Source: Gammaproteobacteria bacterium
GTDB lineage: Bacteria; Pseudomonadota; Gammaproteobacteria; DSM-16500
Direction of reading: 5' to 3'
DNA length: 64,000 nt
Assembly (NCBI GenBank): GCA_013286495.1
Contig: JABDFQ010000005.1
Coordinates: 1-64,000, forward strand
Every line of letters starts with the position of its first letter. Positions within the stretch are counted from its first letter, which is position 1. Positions 47,043 to 55,915 of the stretch are shown one piece after another. The notes beneath the pieces are model-generated. The model did not search any database. It was not told the DNA's origin and saw only the letters and a program-made list of their open reading frames with translations. The position numbers and the translations under genes were made by a program.

Positions 47043-48698
47043 ATGATTGCAATTGTTGAAGCATATCGCGCCGGATTACTGGAGCCAAAAAACTGGTTGA
47101 ATAATATCATCGCCGGTTTAATCGTCGGTGTGGTTGCCATACCTCTTTCCATGGCATTTGCGATCGCATCCGGTGTCTCGCCACAACAAGGTTTATATAC
47201 CGCGATTATCGCTGCTTTTATCGTTGGAATATTTGGCGGCAGTCGCGTACAAATTACAGGACCCACCGGCGCTTTTATTGTTATTCTCGCCGGCATCACC
47301 GCACAACATGGTATACAGGGTTTACAACTTGCAACCTTGCTTGCTGGTTTTATTTTATTGTTCATGGGAATGATAAAACTTGGCAGTGTTATCAAATATA
47401 TTCCTGATCCAGTGATTGTTGGATTGACCAGTGGCATCGGTGTGATTATTCTTGTTAGTGAAATAAAGGATTTTTTTGGTTTGTCGCTGCATTTACCGAT
47501 AGATGCAAAATTCTACGATAAATTATTTGCATTAATAAAAGAATTTCCCCATCTGGATATGACTACAACCGCATTAGCTTTATCCAGTTTAATGCTGATA
47601 TGGTTGACACCCAAATTTTTCAAACGCATGCCAGGCCCTCTGGTCGCCATGATCGTTGCGACACTTATACAGTCATATTTTCACTTTAAAACAGTTGCAA
47701 CCATTGGCACTACGTTTGGTGGCATTCCATCATCATTACCCTCCTTTCATTTACCATTCATGGATCTGACTCATACCTTGAGTTTAATCGGCCCTGCTTT
47801 CACCATCGCAATGTTAGGCGCCATTGAATCTTTATTATCAGCAACAGCAGCAGATGGTATGGCAAAAACAAAACATCATTCCAATCAGGAATTAATTGCC
47901 CAGGGATTTGCAAACATTCTGGCGCCACTTTTTGGTGGTTTTGCTGCAACCGGAGCGATTGTAAGAACTGCAACTAATGTTCGTAATGGTGGCAATTGTC
48001 CAATTGCAGCGATAGTGCATTCTGTTTTTTTACTATTTGTTATTTTGGTGCTTGCACCGCTTGCAACCAATATTCCGCTGGCAGCATTAGCCGCCATTTT
48101 GTTTGTCGTTGCCTACAACATGAGTGATGTACCGCATTTTATTTATATCGTAAAACATGCACCACGCAATGATGTGCTGGTTTTACTGACGACATTTTTA
48201 TTAACGATATTTACCAATCTTGTGGTTGCAGTAAACATTGGTGTTATTTTTGCAATGCTACTTTTTATTCGGCGTATGAATCAATTCATTACGCTGGAGA
48301 AAGAAAATCACGATACATTAAACAATGAATTACGCGAAAAGAATTTGACGATACCTGATGGTGTGGTGATTTACTCCATACAAGGCCCTTTCTTTTTTGG
48401 TGTTGTGGAAAAAATTGAGCGCGCACTTGCGACCACCCATTCTGATCCGGAAGTGATTATTTTTCGTTTAAGAAACGTGCCTTTCATGGATATGACAGGC
48501 TTACAAACCTTTCGCGAAATTATCGAAGCATTCCATTGTCGCGGTGTACAGGTTTATATCTGCGAGGCTAATAGCAAAGTTAACAACAAACTCGAACGCA
48601 TTAATCTGAATCCCTGGATCAGCGGCAGTCGTGTATTTACATCTTTTCCTGAAACAATTCAGAATTTATATTTTATGAAGGAACAGGAGTATGTTTAG
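47043..48698 (+). CDS. SulP-family inorganic anion transporter with STAS domain
   Basis: Inner-membrane transporter of sulfate, bicarbonate or related anions. The 551-aa protein has about ten to twelve helices (residues 15-425), with the SulP signature region VVAIPLSMAFAIASGVSPQQ and TGPTGAFIVILAGIT. ALIGPA-like and ESLLSATAADGMAKTKHHSN motifs follow. The C-terminal cytoplasmic STAS domain is at about 440-545 (GVVIYSIQGPFFFGVVEKIE ... FRLRNVPFMDMTGLQTFREI). It lies between dnaG and rpoD; its last 26 bases overlap the convergent kinase gene. The anion is not predictable by eye. Confidence 0.92.
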   Translation: MIAIVEAYRAGLLEPKNWLNNIIAGLIVGVVAIPLSMAFAIASGVSPQQGLYTAIIAAFIVGIFGGSRVQITGPTGAFIVILAGITAQHGIQGLQLATLLAGFILLFMGMIKLGSVIKYIPDPVIVGLTSGIGVIILVSEIKDFFGLSLHLPIDAKFYDKLFALIKEFPHLDMTTTALALSSLMLIWLTPKFFKRMPGPLVAMIVATLIQSYFHFKTVATIGTTFGGIPSSLPSFHLPFMDLTHTLSLIGPAFTIAMLGAIESLLSATAADGMAKTKHHSNQELIAQGFANILAPLFGGFAATGAIVRTATNVRNGGNCPIAAIVHSVFLLFVILVLAPLATNIPLAALAAILFVVAYNMSDVPHFIYIVKHAPRNDVLVLLTTFLLTIFTNLVVAVNIGVIFAMLLFIRRMNQFITLEKENHDTLNNELREKNLTIPDGVVIYSIQGPFFFGVVEKIERALATTHSDPEVIIFRLRNVPFMDMTGLQTFREIIEAFHCRGVQVYICEANSKVNNKLERINLNPWISGSRVFTSFPETIQNLYFMKEQEYV

Positions 48699-49446
48699 CG
48701 CCTGAAAATACGCAACAAAACCTGCTACCCTTACCCACTTCGCTTTCTATTTCCAGACTTGCATCATGTCGCAACAGCACATGCTTCACAATCGCCAATC
48801 CCAAACCTGTGCCGCCACGTTCACGCGAGCGCGCTTTATCGACACGATAAAATCTTTCTGTAATACGTGGAATATGTTCTTTCGCAATACCAATTCCGGT
48901 ATCAGTCACGACAAAATGCGCATTGTCATTTTGTTTATACCACTCAATCAAAATACTCCCGCCAGCAGGTGTATATTTCACCGCATTCACGATCAGATTG
49001 GAAAATAAACTACGCAATTCATTTTCTGAACCCTGAATTGTTAAATCTTCATTCGCTTTCAATTCGATTACATGGTGTTTATCCGCACCAATATGCATCG
49101 CATCCTGACATAAAGCCTGTAATATTTTTTTGACATCCACTTTTTTCTTTTCTTCCAGCGTCAGATCTTCCGCCTCAAGATGTGCGAGTAATAATAAATC
49201 TTCAATGATATCTGTCATGCGCAAAGTCTGTTGATACATTTGTTCATGAATTTTATTAAGTATTTCAGGTTCTACTGTTTGCTGTTGCGTTAATACTTCA
49301 AGATATCCACGAATCACCGTCAGCGGCGTACGCAATTCATGCGAAACATTCGCGACGAAATCGCTACGTACTTGTTCAAGATGGCGGATATATTCCTGCA
49401 ATTCTGTCGAAAGCACGCTAAGATCAACAGGATGATGAATTTTCAT
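48673..49446 (-). CDS. PhoR-like histidine kinase lacking a sensor region
   Basis: Two-component kinase of 257 aa consisting almost only of the HisKA and HATPase domains. The H-box is VSHELRTPLTVIRG with H36 as phosphoacceptor. N-box FSNLIVNAVKYTPAG, G1 DTGIGI, F-box ERFYRVDKARS and G2 GGTGLGLAIVKHVLLRH are all intact. PhoR has about 430 aa with membrane helices and a PAS domain; here only about 25 residues precede the dimerisation helix. The ATG at 49446 is chosen for GAGG just upstream; a TTG at 49458 is possible. It overlaps the regulator gene by 23 bp. Loss of the sensor suggests control by another protein or a constitutive state. Confidence 0.9.
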   Translation of the reverse strand: MKIHHPVDLSVLSTELQEYIRHLEQVRSDFVANVSHELRTPLTVIRGYLEVLTQQQTVEPEILNKIHEQMYQQTLRMTDIIEDLLLLAHLEAEDLTLEEKKKVDVKKILQALCQDAMHIGADKHHVIELKANEDLTIQGSENELRSLFSNLIVNAVKYTPAGGSILIEWYKQNDNAHFVVTDTGIGIAKEHIPRITERFYRVDKARSRERGGTGLGLAIVKHVLLRHDASLEIESEVGKGSRFCCVFSGAKHTPVPS

Positions 49447-50134
49447 ATTGCCTCGCAAAAAGATATCCAGTGTTTCTTACTGTTTTAATATGACGATGAC
49501 AATCATGCGGTTTTAACTTCGCGCGTAGCCGTTTGATTAAAACATCAATCGTACGATCACTAACCATCGCAGATTTCCCCAGCACATGATCCAGCAATTG
49601 ATCACGCGTATAAACCTTATCGGCGTGCGTCATAAAAAAATATAATAATTTATACTCATTGGCAGTCAGGTGTAATAACTCATCTTTAATGGAAACTGTT
49701 TTCGTATTTGTATCAACACAAATAGTATCCAGCATTAATTTGTCGTCTGGTGATTTGATTAATCCACGTCGCAATACAGTTCTAATACGCACAGCAAGTT
49801 CATGAGGAGAAAATGGCTTGGTAATATAATCATCAGCACCGCTCACCAAACCCATAATTTTATTTTCTTCCTCCGCTTTCGCAGTCAGCATGATGACAGG
49901 TATATGTTTGATGTTTTCCATTTTACGAATTTTTTTCAGGAATTCGATACCACTCATATCTGGCAACATCCAGTCGAGAATAATCAGATCAGGAATCTGG
50001 ACGGATAAAACCTTCATTGCTGATGCAATATCTTCTGCATCAATCAACTCAAATTCATGATGCGAAAAAGAAAAGCGCAACATATCGCGAATCGCTTTTT
50101 CATCTTCAATTAACAGTAATGTTTTTTTTGCCAA
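49424..50134 (-). CDS. phoB: PhoB-like response regulator (OmpR family)
   Basis: DNA-binding regulator partnered with the adjacent kinase. From a TTG at 50134 with GGAG nine bases before, the protein (236 aa) begins AKKTLLLIEDEKAI, and the phosphorylated Asp falls at position 54 (LIILDWMLPDMSG), as in E. coli PhoB. Conserved VIMLTAKAEE and SGADDYITKPFSPHELAVRI follow. The C-terminal winged helix (LTANEYKLLYFFMTHADKVY ... MVSDRTIDVLIKRLRAKL, TVRNTGYLF) is of OmpR/PhoB type. Close similarity in layout suggests phosphate control, but no pst or phoU genes are nearby, so the signal is uncertain. Confidence 0.9.
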   Translation of the reverse strand: MAKKTLLLIEDEKAIRDMLRFSFSHHEFELIDAEDIASAMKVLSVQIPDLIILDWMLPDMSGIEFLKKIRKMENIKHIPVIMLTAKAEEENKIMGLVSGADDYITKPFSPHELAVRIRTVLRRGLIKSPDDKLMLDTICVDTNTKTVSIKDELLHLTANEYKLLYFFMTHADKVYTRDQLLDHVLGKSAMVSDRTIDVLIKRLRAKLKPHDCHRHIKTVRNTGYLFARQYENSSSC

Positions 50135-50160
50135 TGTATCAAACTCCAAAGGTATGTCTT

Positions 50161-50224
50161 CTGGGGTCGCATCTCGACTTCACCCTACAACCCTTCAATG
50201 GGTGAAGTCGAGATGCGACCCCAG
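50161..50224. repeat. Perfect 64-bp palindrome sharing the unit of palindrome D (F)
   Basis: 25-bp perfect arms, 50161-50185 (beginning CTGGGGTCGCATCTCGACTT and ending CACCC) and 50200-50224, around a 14-nt loop. The arm contains the same GGGGTCGCATCTCGACTT then C(A/G)CCC unit repeated in palindrome D 22 kb away. It lies between the regulator start and the end of the 349-aa gene. Confidence 0.95.
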
Positions 50225-50236
50225 GGTCATGGGATT

Positions 50237-51286
50237 TTAATTTTGGTAAGCCTTCATGTAATTCACAATATTCAGATAATCGATTTTCATCTCATCCGCT
50301 CGCCGCTTATGATGCAATCCTTTGCCGCGATCTGCAAAAAAACTCAATTTATCGATAACATTTTCCTGCAATAATATTCTTTTATTCTTATCAACCACAT
50401 GCGATTGAATATAATCACGGAAAACATTTCGCGCTTCATCCTCTTTTAGCTGCATTGAATGACAAACAGATTTTTTCAATGTCGCACCCTGTCCACTGCC
50501 AAGTAAAACATACAACAAAATAACTTTTTGTAAATCTGAATTAATGCCGGGCAAATGTAGCAAATGATAATACATCAGCGCACGTTTTTTTCCTGTCTCC
50601 CTGTCAAAGCATTTCGATACGATGTTCAGCTTATTTTCATCACGCGTTTCAAGATATTGATAAATACCTTTGATTCCATTGGCGATTAATGCAGATTCTA
50701 TATCCATATGCTTCGGTGGAATGATATTTTTATCTTCATTTTTGTTCGGTGACAGCAAATCCTGTAGTGTGGTTTTTGGAAAATGCGCCTGAAAATGATC
50801 GACTAACCTTCCTGATACACGTGCACAAGCTGCAGTAAAACCAATAATCCATGGAACAATCAGCAATGCACCTTTCCACAAAGCAATATGAATTAATGAA
50901 GATATAAATGGAACTGGTGCAAAATTTAGTGCAACTGCAACAAATGCCAATACTAATCCAACAACAAATCCTGTCGCAGTTGCAATTTTTTCATTATTGG
51001 GATGTTGTCCATTTTTAATTTCAATCACTGCATCGAGCAAAATTCCCCACGCACGTGCAGCATTTACGAATGTCACATAAATGGATGCTGCAAAACAAAT
51101 ATATCCCAGCCATAAAAGAATCGAGGATGCGCCGCCCGTAAATGGCAAGGAAGCAATTCCTGCTACGATTAAAATAATCGGCGTGATAATGCCAAGAATC
51201 AGGCCAATGGCTTCAAAACAATATTCAAAACAACTGCAATGCTTTCTGAAAAAACGATACGTCTTTCGCAAATAACGGTAAATCAT
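50237..51286 (-). CDS. Unknown multi-pass membrane protein (349 aa)
   Basis: Not recognised. After a basic, Cys-containing N-terminus (RYLRKTYRFFRKHCSCFEYC) come about four hydrophobic helices between residues 25 and 165 (GLILGIITPIILIVAGIASL; ILLWLGYICFAASIYVTFV; ATGFVVGLVLAFVAVALNFA; GALLIVPWIIGFTAACA). The C-terminal 185 residues are soluble, helical and charged. A basic N-terminus, membrane helices and a soluble C-terminal region recall membrane-targeted effectors, but nothing specific supports this. It sits in the insert that separates dnaG from rpoD. Confidence 0.72.
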   Translation of the reverse strand: MIYRYLRKTYRFFRKHCSCFEYCFEAIGLILGIITPIILIVAGIASLPFTGGASSILLWLGYICFAASIYVTFVNAARAWGILLDAVIEIKNGQHPNNEKIATATGFVVGLVLAFVAVALNFAPVPFISSLIHIALWKGALLIVPWIIGFTAACARVSGRLVDHFQAHFPKTTLQDLLSPNKNEDKNIIPPKHMDIESALIANGIKGIYQYLETRDENKLNIVSKCFDRETGKKRALMYYHLLHLPGINSDLQKVILLYVLLGSGQGATLKKSVCHSMQLKEDEARNVFRDYIQSHVVDKNKRILLQENVIDKLSFFADRGKGLHHKRRADEMKIDYLNIVNYMKAYQN

Positions 51287-51453
51287 GCATCGGCCTCAAT
51301 TAGGATGAAGCCAAAATAATAGAGAGGATTTATGTCAATTTGATGTCATTAATTGAGTAAAATTCAGGCAAGTGATGATTAATAATCCACCAACCGCATG
51401 ACTTTTCTCAGTATTTATAAAAAAAAGATAGATAATGTAAAATTGTATTTTTT

Positions 51454-51462
51454 TGCTATAAT
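51454..51462 (+). promoter_or_regulatory. Extended -10 promoter candidate for rpoD
   Basis: TGCTATAAT (TGn plus TATAAT at 51457-51462), 52 bp upstream of the rpoD ATG; no convincing -35. A private promoter is expected, since rpoD here is cut off from rpsU-dnaG. Confidence 0.55.
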
Positions 51463-51514
51463 CTGACTAGGCCAATTTCCCAAAAACCATTAATTATCAG
51501 ACAGGTTAACCATC

Positions 51515-53422
51515 ATGGAACAAGATTCCCAGAAAGAATCACATAATTCCGATAAAGAAACACAAAAATCCAGACTCAAAGATCTCATTACACGCGGCAA
51601 GGAACAAGGCTATCTGACATATGCAGAAGTCAACGATCACCTGCCTGCTGACATCACTGATCCAGAACAAATAGAAGACATTATAAGCATGATCAACGAC
51701 ATGGGTATCAAAGTGTCGGAAGATCCACCAGAAATGGATGAACTTTTATTAGCTGAAGGCGAAGCAGCTGAAGATGAAGTTGCAGCAGAAGAAATCACAA
51801 ATGCATTGGCTGTTGTTGATGTATTAGGTCGTACGACCGATCCTGTGCGCATGTATATGCGTGAAATGGGACGCGTGGAATTATTATCACGTGAAGGTGA
51901 AATTGCCATTGCAAAACGCATCGAGGAAGGCGTCAATCAGATGTTGACGACTCTTGCTTATCAACCACAAATGATTGCCGAAGTGCTTTCTGATTTTGAT
52001 CGCATGGAAAAAGGCGAATTACGTTTAAGCGATATCATTAGTGGTTATATCGAACCTGATCTTGCAAGTGTTGAAGAAGATGAAGGTGAAGAAGGTGAAG
52101 GCAGCTCCACAAATGGCAAAGCGAATGCGAATGCAAAACCGCCCGCCGCACCTGCTGCCGAAAATGAAGAAGAAAGTGAGGAAGCAGCTGATCCTTTTGA
52201 CGAAGATGCAGGTCTTGATCCTGTAAAAGCAAAAGAACGTTTTGAAGAATTACGTAAAATTTATAATGAAGCTATTTCTGCTGATAAAAAACACGGACAA
52301 AAACATAAGAAGACGGTTGCCAAGCGTGATGAGCTAGCAAAGTTTTTTATGGATATTAAATTATCTCCACGACAATTTAATAAATTATCACGCAAGATGC
52401 GCAGCATGCTTGATGAAATCCGCATGCAGGAACGTTCGATTATGGATTTGTGTGTGAATAAAGGTAAATTACCACGCAAAGCTTTCATCACTTCCTTTCT
52501 GAATAATGAAACCAACATTGACTGGACAAAGGAACATGAAGATAAAAATTATTATGACGATATAGCAAAATTCATTCCTGATATTCAGCGCTCACAGAAA
52601 AAATTAATTTCTCTGGAACAAACGATGCGCATGACTATTGCTGAAATCAAGGAAGTGAATCGCAGACTTTCCATTGGTGAAGCCAAGGCAAGACGTGCAA
52701 AAAAAGAAATGGTCGAAGCAAACTTGCGTCTCGTGATTTCAATCGCGAAAAAATATACCAATCGTGGTTTGCAATTTCTCGATTTGATTCAGGAAGGTAA
52801 TATTGGCTTGATGAAAGCCGTTGACAAGTTTGAATATCAGCGTGGTTATAAATTCTCAACGTATGCCACCTGGTGGATTCGCCAGGCGATCACACGCTCG
52901 ATTGCGGACCAGGCACGTACCATTCGTATTCCAGTACACATGATTGAAACCATCAATAAATTGAATCGTATTTCGCGACAATTATTACAGGAAACAGGAC
53001 AAGAACCGACACCGGAAGAATTAAGTCGCAAGATGAGTATTCCAGAAGATAAAATTCGCAAGATTTTAAAAATTGCGAAAGAACCTATCTCCATGGAAAC
53101 ACCAATTGGTGATGATGAAGATTCACATTTGGGAGATTTCATCGAAGATTTAAATACTATTTCGCCTATCGATGCTGCGACTAACTTTGGTTTGTCCGAA
53201 GCCGTACAAAAAGTATTGGGATCCCTCACGCCACGTGAAGCAAAAGTATTGCGTATGCGTTTTGGTATCAATATGAATACGGACCACACTCTCGAAGAAG
53301 TTGGCAAACAGTTTGATGTCACACGTGAACGTATTCGTCAGATTGAAGCAAAAGCATTGCGCAAATTGCGTCATCCATCGCGTGCTGAACAATTGCGTAG
53401 TTTTCTCGAAGAGCAGGAATAA
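51515..53422 (+). CDS. rpoD: RNA polymerase sigma-70 factor RpoD
   Basis: Primary sigma factor. The 635-aa protein has region 1.1 (about 18-90: [20 protein letters not shown]) and region 1.2 ([20 protein letters not shown]). An acidic, low-complexity non-conserved insert follows (about 185-235, [12 protein letters not shown] ... [14 protein letters not shown]). Region 2 reads [20 protein letters not shown], then [20 protein letters not shown]. Region 3 follows, and region 4 is the [23 protein letters not shown]. Length is close to E. coli (613). It starts with AGG upstream and has its own promoter because the usual dnaG neighbour lies 4.5 kb away. Confidence 0.98.
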   Translation: MEQDSQKESHNSDKETQKSRLKDLITRGKEQGYLTYAEVNDHLPADITDPEQIEDIISMINDMGIKVSEDPPEMDELLLAEGEAAEDEVAAEEITNALAVVDVLGRTTDPVRMYMREMGRVELLSREGEIAIAKRIEEGVNQMLTTLAYQPQMIAEVLSDFDRMEKGELRLSDIISGYIEPDLASVEEDEGEEGEGSSTNGKANANAKPPAAPAAENEEESEEAADPFDEDAGLDPVKAKERFEELRKIYNEAISADKKHGQKHKKTVAKRDELAKFFMDIKLSPRQFNKLSRKMRSMLDEIRMQERSIMDLCVNKGKLPRKAFITSFLNNETNIDWTKEHEDKNYYDDIAKFIPDIQRSQKKLISLEQTMRMTIAEIKEVNRRLSIGEAKARRAKKEMVEANLRLVISIAKKYTNRGLQFLDLIQEGNIGLMKAVDKFEYQRGYKFSTYATWWIRQAITRSIADQARTIRIPVHMIETINKLNRISRQLLQETGQEPTPEELSRKMSIPEDKIRKILKIAKEPISMETPIGDDEDSHLGDFIEDLNTISPIDAATNFGLSEAVQKVLGSLTPREAKVLRMRFGINMNTDHTLEEVGKQFDVTRERIRQIEAKALRKLRHPSRAEQLRSFLEEQE

Positions 53423-53431
53423 CTTGCATCA

Positions 53432-53454
53432 TGCCCTCGCAACACGCGGGGGCA
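53432..53454 (+). terminator. Hairpin after rpoD without T-tract
   Basis: TGCCCTCGC (53432-53440) / GCGGGGGCA (53446-53454), 5-nt loop, 10 bp after the rpoD stop. ATTAAATG follows rather than a T-run, so it may slow rather than end transcription before lemA. Confidence 0.45.
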
Positions 53455-53473
53455 ATTAAATGAGGAGAATAAT

Positions 53474-54022
53474 ATGTTAATCACTCTTGCGATCGTCCTA
53501 TTACTTATCCTTGTGTATTTTATTTATGTTTATAACCGGCTCGTCACTTTACGCAATCTGAATCAGGAAGGCTGGAGCGGTATTGATGTTCAACTGAAAC
53601 AACGTGCGAACCTCATTCCCAATCTGATTGAAAGCGTTAAAGGTTACATGAAACACGAAAGCAGCGTGCTGGAAAATGTCACGACTCTTCGCACACAAGC
53701 ACTCGCCTCTGGTAATGTGCAACAACGTGCTGAGACAGAAAACCAATTGACTGCCGCATTAAAACAGTTGTTTGCGGTAGCAGAAAATTATCCTGATTTA
53801 AAAGCCAGCCAGAATTTCATGGAATTACAACAGACACTCACTTCCATTGAAAATCAGATACAGTTAGCACGCAGATATTACAATGGCACAACCAGAGATT
53901 TGAATATCACCATTCAATCTTTTCCCAGCAATATTGTCGCAAATATCTTTCAATTCAAACCAGCAGAATTTTTTGGAATCACTGATGCAGCGGAACGCGA
54001 AGTGCCTGCTGTTAAATTCTAA
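53474..54022 (+). CDS. lemA: LemA family protein
   Basis: Small inner-membrane-anchored protein of unclear function, often paired with peptidases or DUF2207 proteins. The 182-aa product has an N-terminal helix (LITLAIVLLLILVYFIYVY) and the family sequence EGWSGIDVQLKQRANLIPNL, followed by the three-helix LemA domain ending in YYNGTTRDLNITIQSFPSNI. GGAGAA precedes the ATG. The DUF2207 gene begins 9 bp downstream, a recurrent pairing. Confidence 0.95.
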   Translation: MLITLAIVLLLILVYFIYVYNRLVTLRNLNQEGWSGIDVQLKQRANLIPNLIESVKGYMKHESSVLENVTTLRTQALASGNVQQRAETENQLTAALKQLFAVAENYPDLKASQNFMELQQTLTSIENQIQLARRYYNGTTRDLNITIQSFPSNIVANIFQFKPAEFFGITDAAEREVPAVKF

Positions 54023-54031
54023 TGTGATCAT

Positions 54032-55885
54032 ATGAAAAAATTTCTGATATTATTTTTCCTTTTTTTTATTCCATCTGTTTACGCTGAAGAAGTTATTTCA
54101 GATTTTAGCGTTGGTATTCGTGTCAATAAAAATGCCTCCATTGATGTAACCGAAGTTATTCAGATCAATGCGGAAGGCAATATATTCCGTCATGGATTAT
54201 TGCGAAAATTACCGCGACGTTATGTGGACAGTTATAAAATTTCACATCATACGGATTATCAGCTTGGTGATATTTTAGTTAATGATCTCTCCTCTTCCTT
54301 TCACACGGAAGAAAATTCTGATGCGCTTTCAGTTTATATTGGCAGCAAGGATAATTTGTTATCGCCAGGCAGTTATTCCTATACCATTCACTATCACGTT
54401 AAGAATGCGCTTAATTATTTCAAGGATGCCGATGAAATTTACTGGAATATCACAGGTAATGAATGGCAAATACCCATTTTGCATGCGCAAGCCGTTATTC
54501 AATTACCTGAAGGTGCAGTCATAGAAAAAGAAGCTGCCTATACAGGAAGAATGGGCGCGCGGAATAAAGATTTTGTCATGGCAAATTCTGCCAATAATAA
54601 ACTAGTGGTTGAAACTACAAAAAGACTGGAGCCTGGTGAAGGATTAACTGTAGCCGCATCTTTTCAAAAAGGAATTATTATTCCACCAACATGGTGGCAA
54701 TCCATCATCGGAAATTTTGGCAAAACAGAACAAATGCTGTTGGCAATTTTGCTTGCTATCCTGTGTGTGAATTGGTTGATGTGGGATAAATATGGAAGAG
54801 ATCCGAAACAAAAATCCATCATTCCCTTATTCGAACCACCGGAAAATCTGACACCAGAGGCGATGCGTTATATTCTCAATATGGGATATGATGCACAAAC
54901 TTTCACAGCGGCCATTGTCAGCATGGCAACAAAAAAATATCTGGTGATTGTGAATGATGAAAATAAATATACGCTGAAACGAACCGATAAAAATATCCAA
55001 TTACCCGCAGAAGAAGCAGCATTAGGGAATGTCTTGTTTCAAACAAACAATGAAATATTACTCGAACCTGCAAACGCCAGCCTATTGAATCAGGCGAAGA
55101 AAAAATTAAAACAATATTTAACGACTGCATATAAAAATAAATATTTTATGACTAATTTTAGTCGCTTGATTCCTGGTATTGTTTTATCGCTGCTGGCATT
55201 AGGATTGTTTTATAATCATAAATTACTTGATGTCGTGCAAATCATATTCTGGTGTTACATCGTTTATTTTTATTTTCCCCGGCTTATACTCAGCCTGAAA
55301 CTGGCACGTGCGAGTAAAACTTCCGCGACGATTATCACTGCATTATTCAATTTATTTCTCTTTATTATATTTTTTATCGTGTTGATAGTATCGATTGTGG
55401 AAATTCTTGTAAGCGGCCTTCCCCTCATCACATTAAGTCTTATTCTTTTGATATTTATTTGCAATGCTATTTTTTATTATTTATTAAAAGCGCCCACACC
55501 TGAAGGCAGTGAAGTGATGGCTAAAATAAAAGGCTTTCGTTTATTCCTTTCAACGACTGAGCGTTATCGATTAAACCAATGGAATGCACCAGAAGTTACA
55601 CCAGAATTATTTGAAAAATATATGCCTTATGCAATTGCACTTGATGTTGAAAGTCAGTGGCGCGCGCGCTTTGAAGATGTGATGCAAAAAGCAGGAATTA
55701 ATCCTGCGCAATATCAATCTGCCTGGTATGTATCCGATATACCGTGGAATAGCAGCAATATTTCTGCATTGCCTGTGATAATTGGTTTGGGGCTCGCATC
55801 ATCAGTTGCATCAGCGAGCGATTCATCAAGCGGCAGCGGCTCATCCGGTGGTGGTGGCGGAGGCGGTGGTGGTGGTGGCTGGTGA
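54032..55885 (+). CDS. DUF2207 membrane protein with poly-glycine C-terminus
   Basis: Predicted membrane protein of unknown role, commonly next to lemA. The 617-aa product has a signal peptide (KFLILFFLFFIPSVYA) and an extracytoplasmic DUF2207 domain (about 20-215: ISDFSVGIRVNKNASIDVTE, YIGSKDNLLSPGSYSYTIHY, EIYWNITGNEWQIPI). Helices lie near 235-250 and 375-495 (LIPGIVLSLLALGLFYNHKL; LFLFIIFFIVLIVSIVEIL). A cytoplasmic domain contains PEGSEVMAKIKGFRLFLSTT, typical of the family. It ends in a run of about a dozen Gly followed by W, as in many DUF2207 proteins. Antisense poly-Pro frames here are shadows of that run. Confidence 0.93.
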   Translation: MKKFLILFFLFFIPSVYAEEVISDFSVGIRVNKNASIDVTEVIQINAEGNIFRHGLLRKLPRRYVDSYKISHHTDYQLGDILVNDLSSSFHTEENSDALSVYIGSKDNLLSPGSYSYTIHYHVKNALNYFKDADEIYWNITGNEWQIPILHAQAVIQLPEGAVIEKEAAYTGRMGARNKDFVMANSANNKLVVETTKRLEPGEGLTVAASFQKGIIIPPTWWQSIIGNFGKTEQMLLAILLAILCVNWLMWDKYGRDPKQKSIIPLFEPPENLTPEAMRYILNMGYDAQTFTAAIVSMATKKYLVIVNDENKYTLKRTDKNIQLPAEEAALGNVLFQTNNEILLEPANASLLNQAKKKLKQYLTTAYKNKYFMTNFSRLIPGIVLSLLALGLFYNHKLLDVVQIIFWCYIVYFYFPRLILSLKLARASKTSATIITALFNLFLFIIFFIVLIVSIVEILVSGLPLITLSLILLIFICNAIFYYLLKAPTPEGSEVMAKIKGFRLFLSTTERYRLNQWNAPEVTPELFEKYMPYAIALDVESQWRARFEDVMQKAGINPAQYQSAWYVSDIPWNSSNISALPVIIGLGLASSVASASDSSSGSGSSGGGGGGGGGGGW

Positions 55886-55915
55886 GTAGCGTGATAAAAA
55901 ATAAGGGATGATGAC

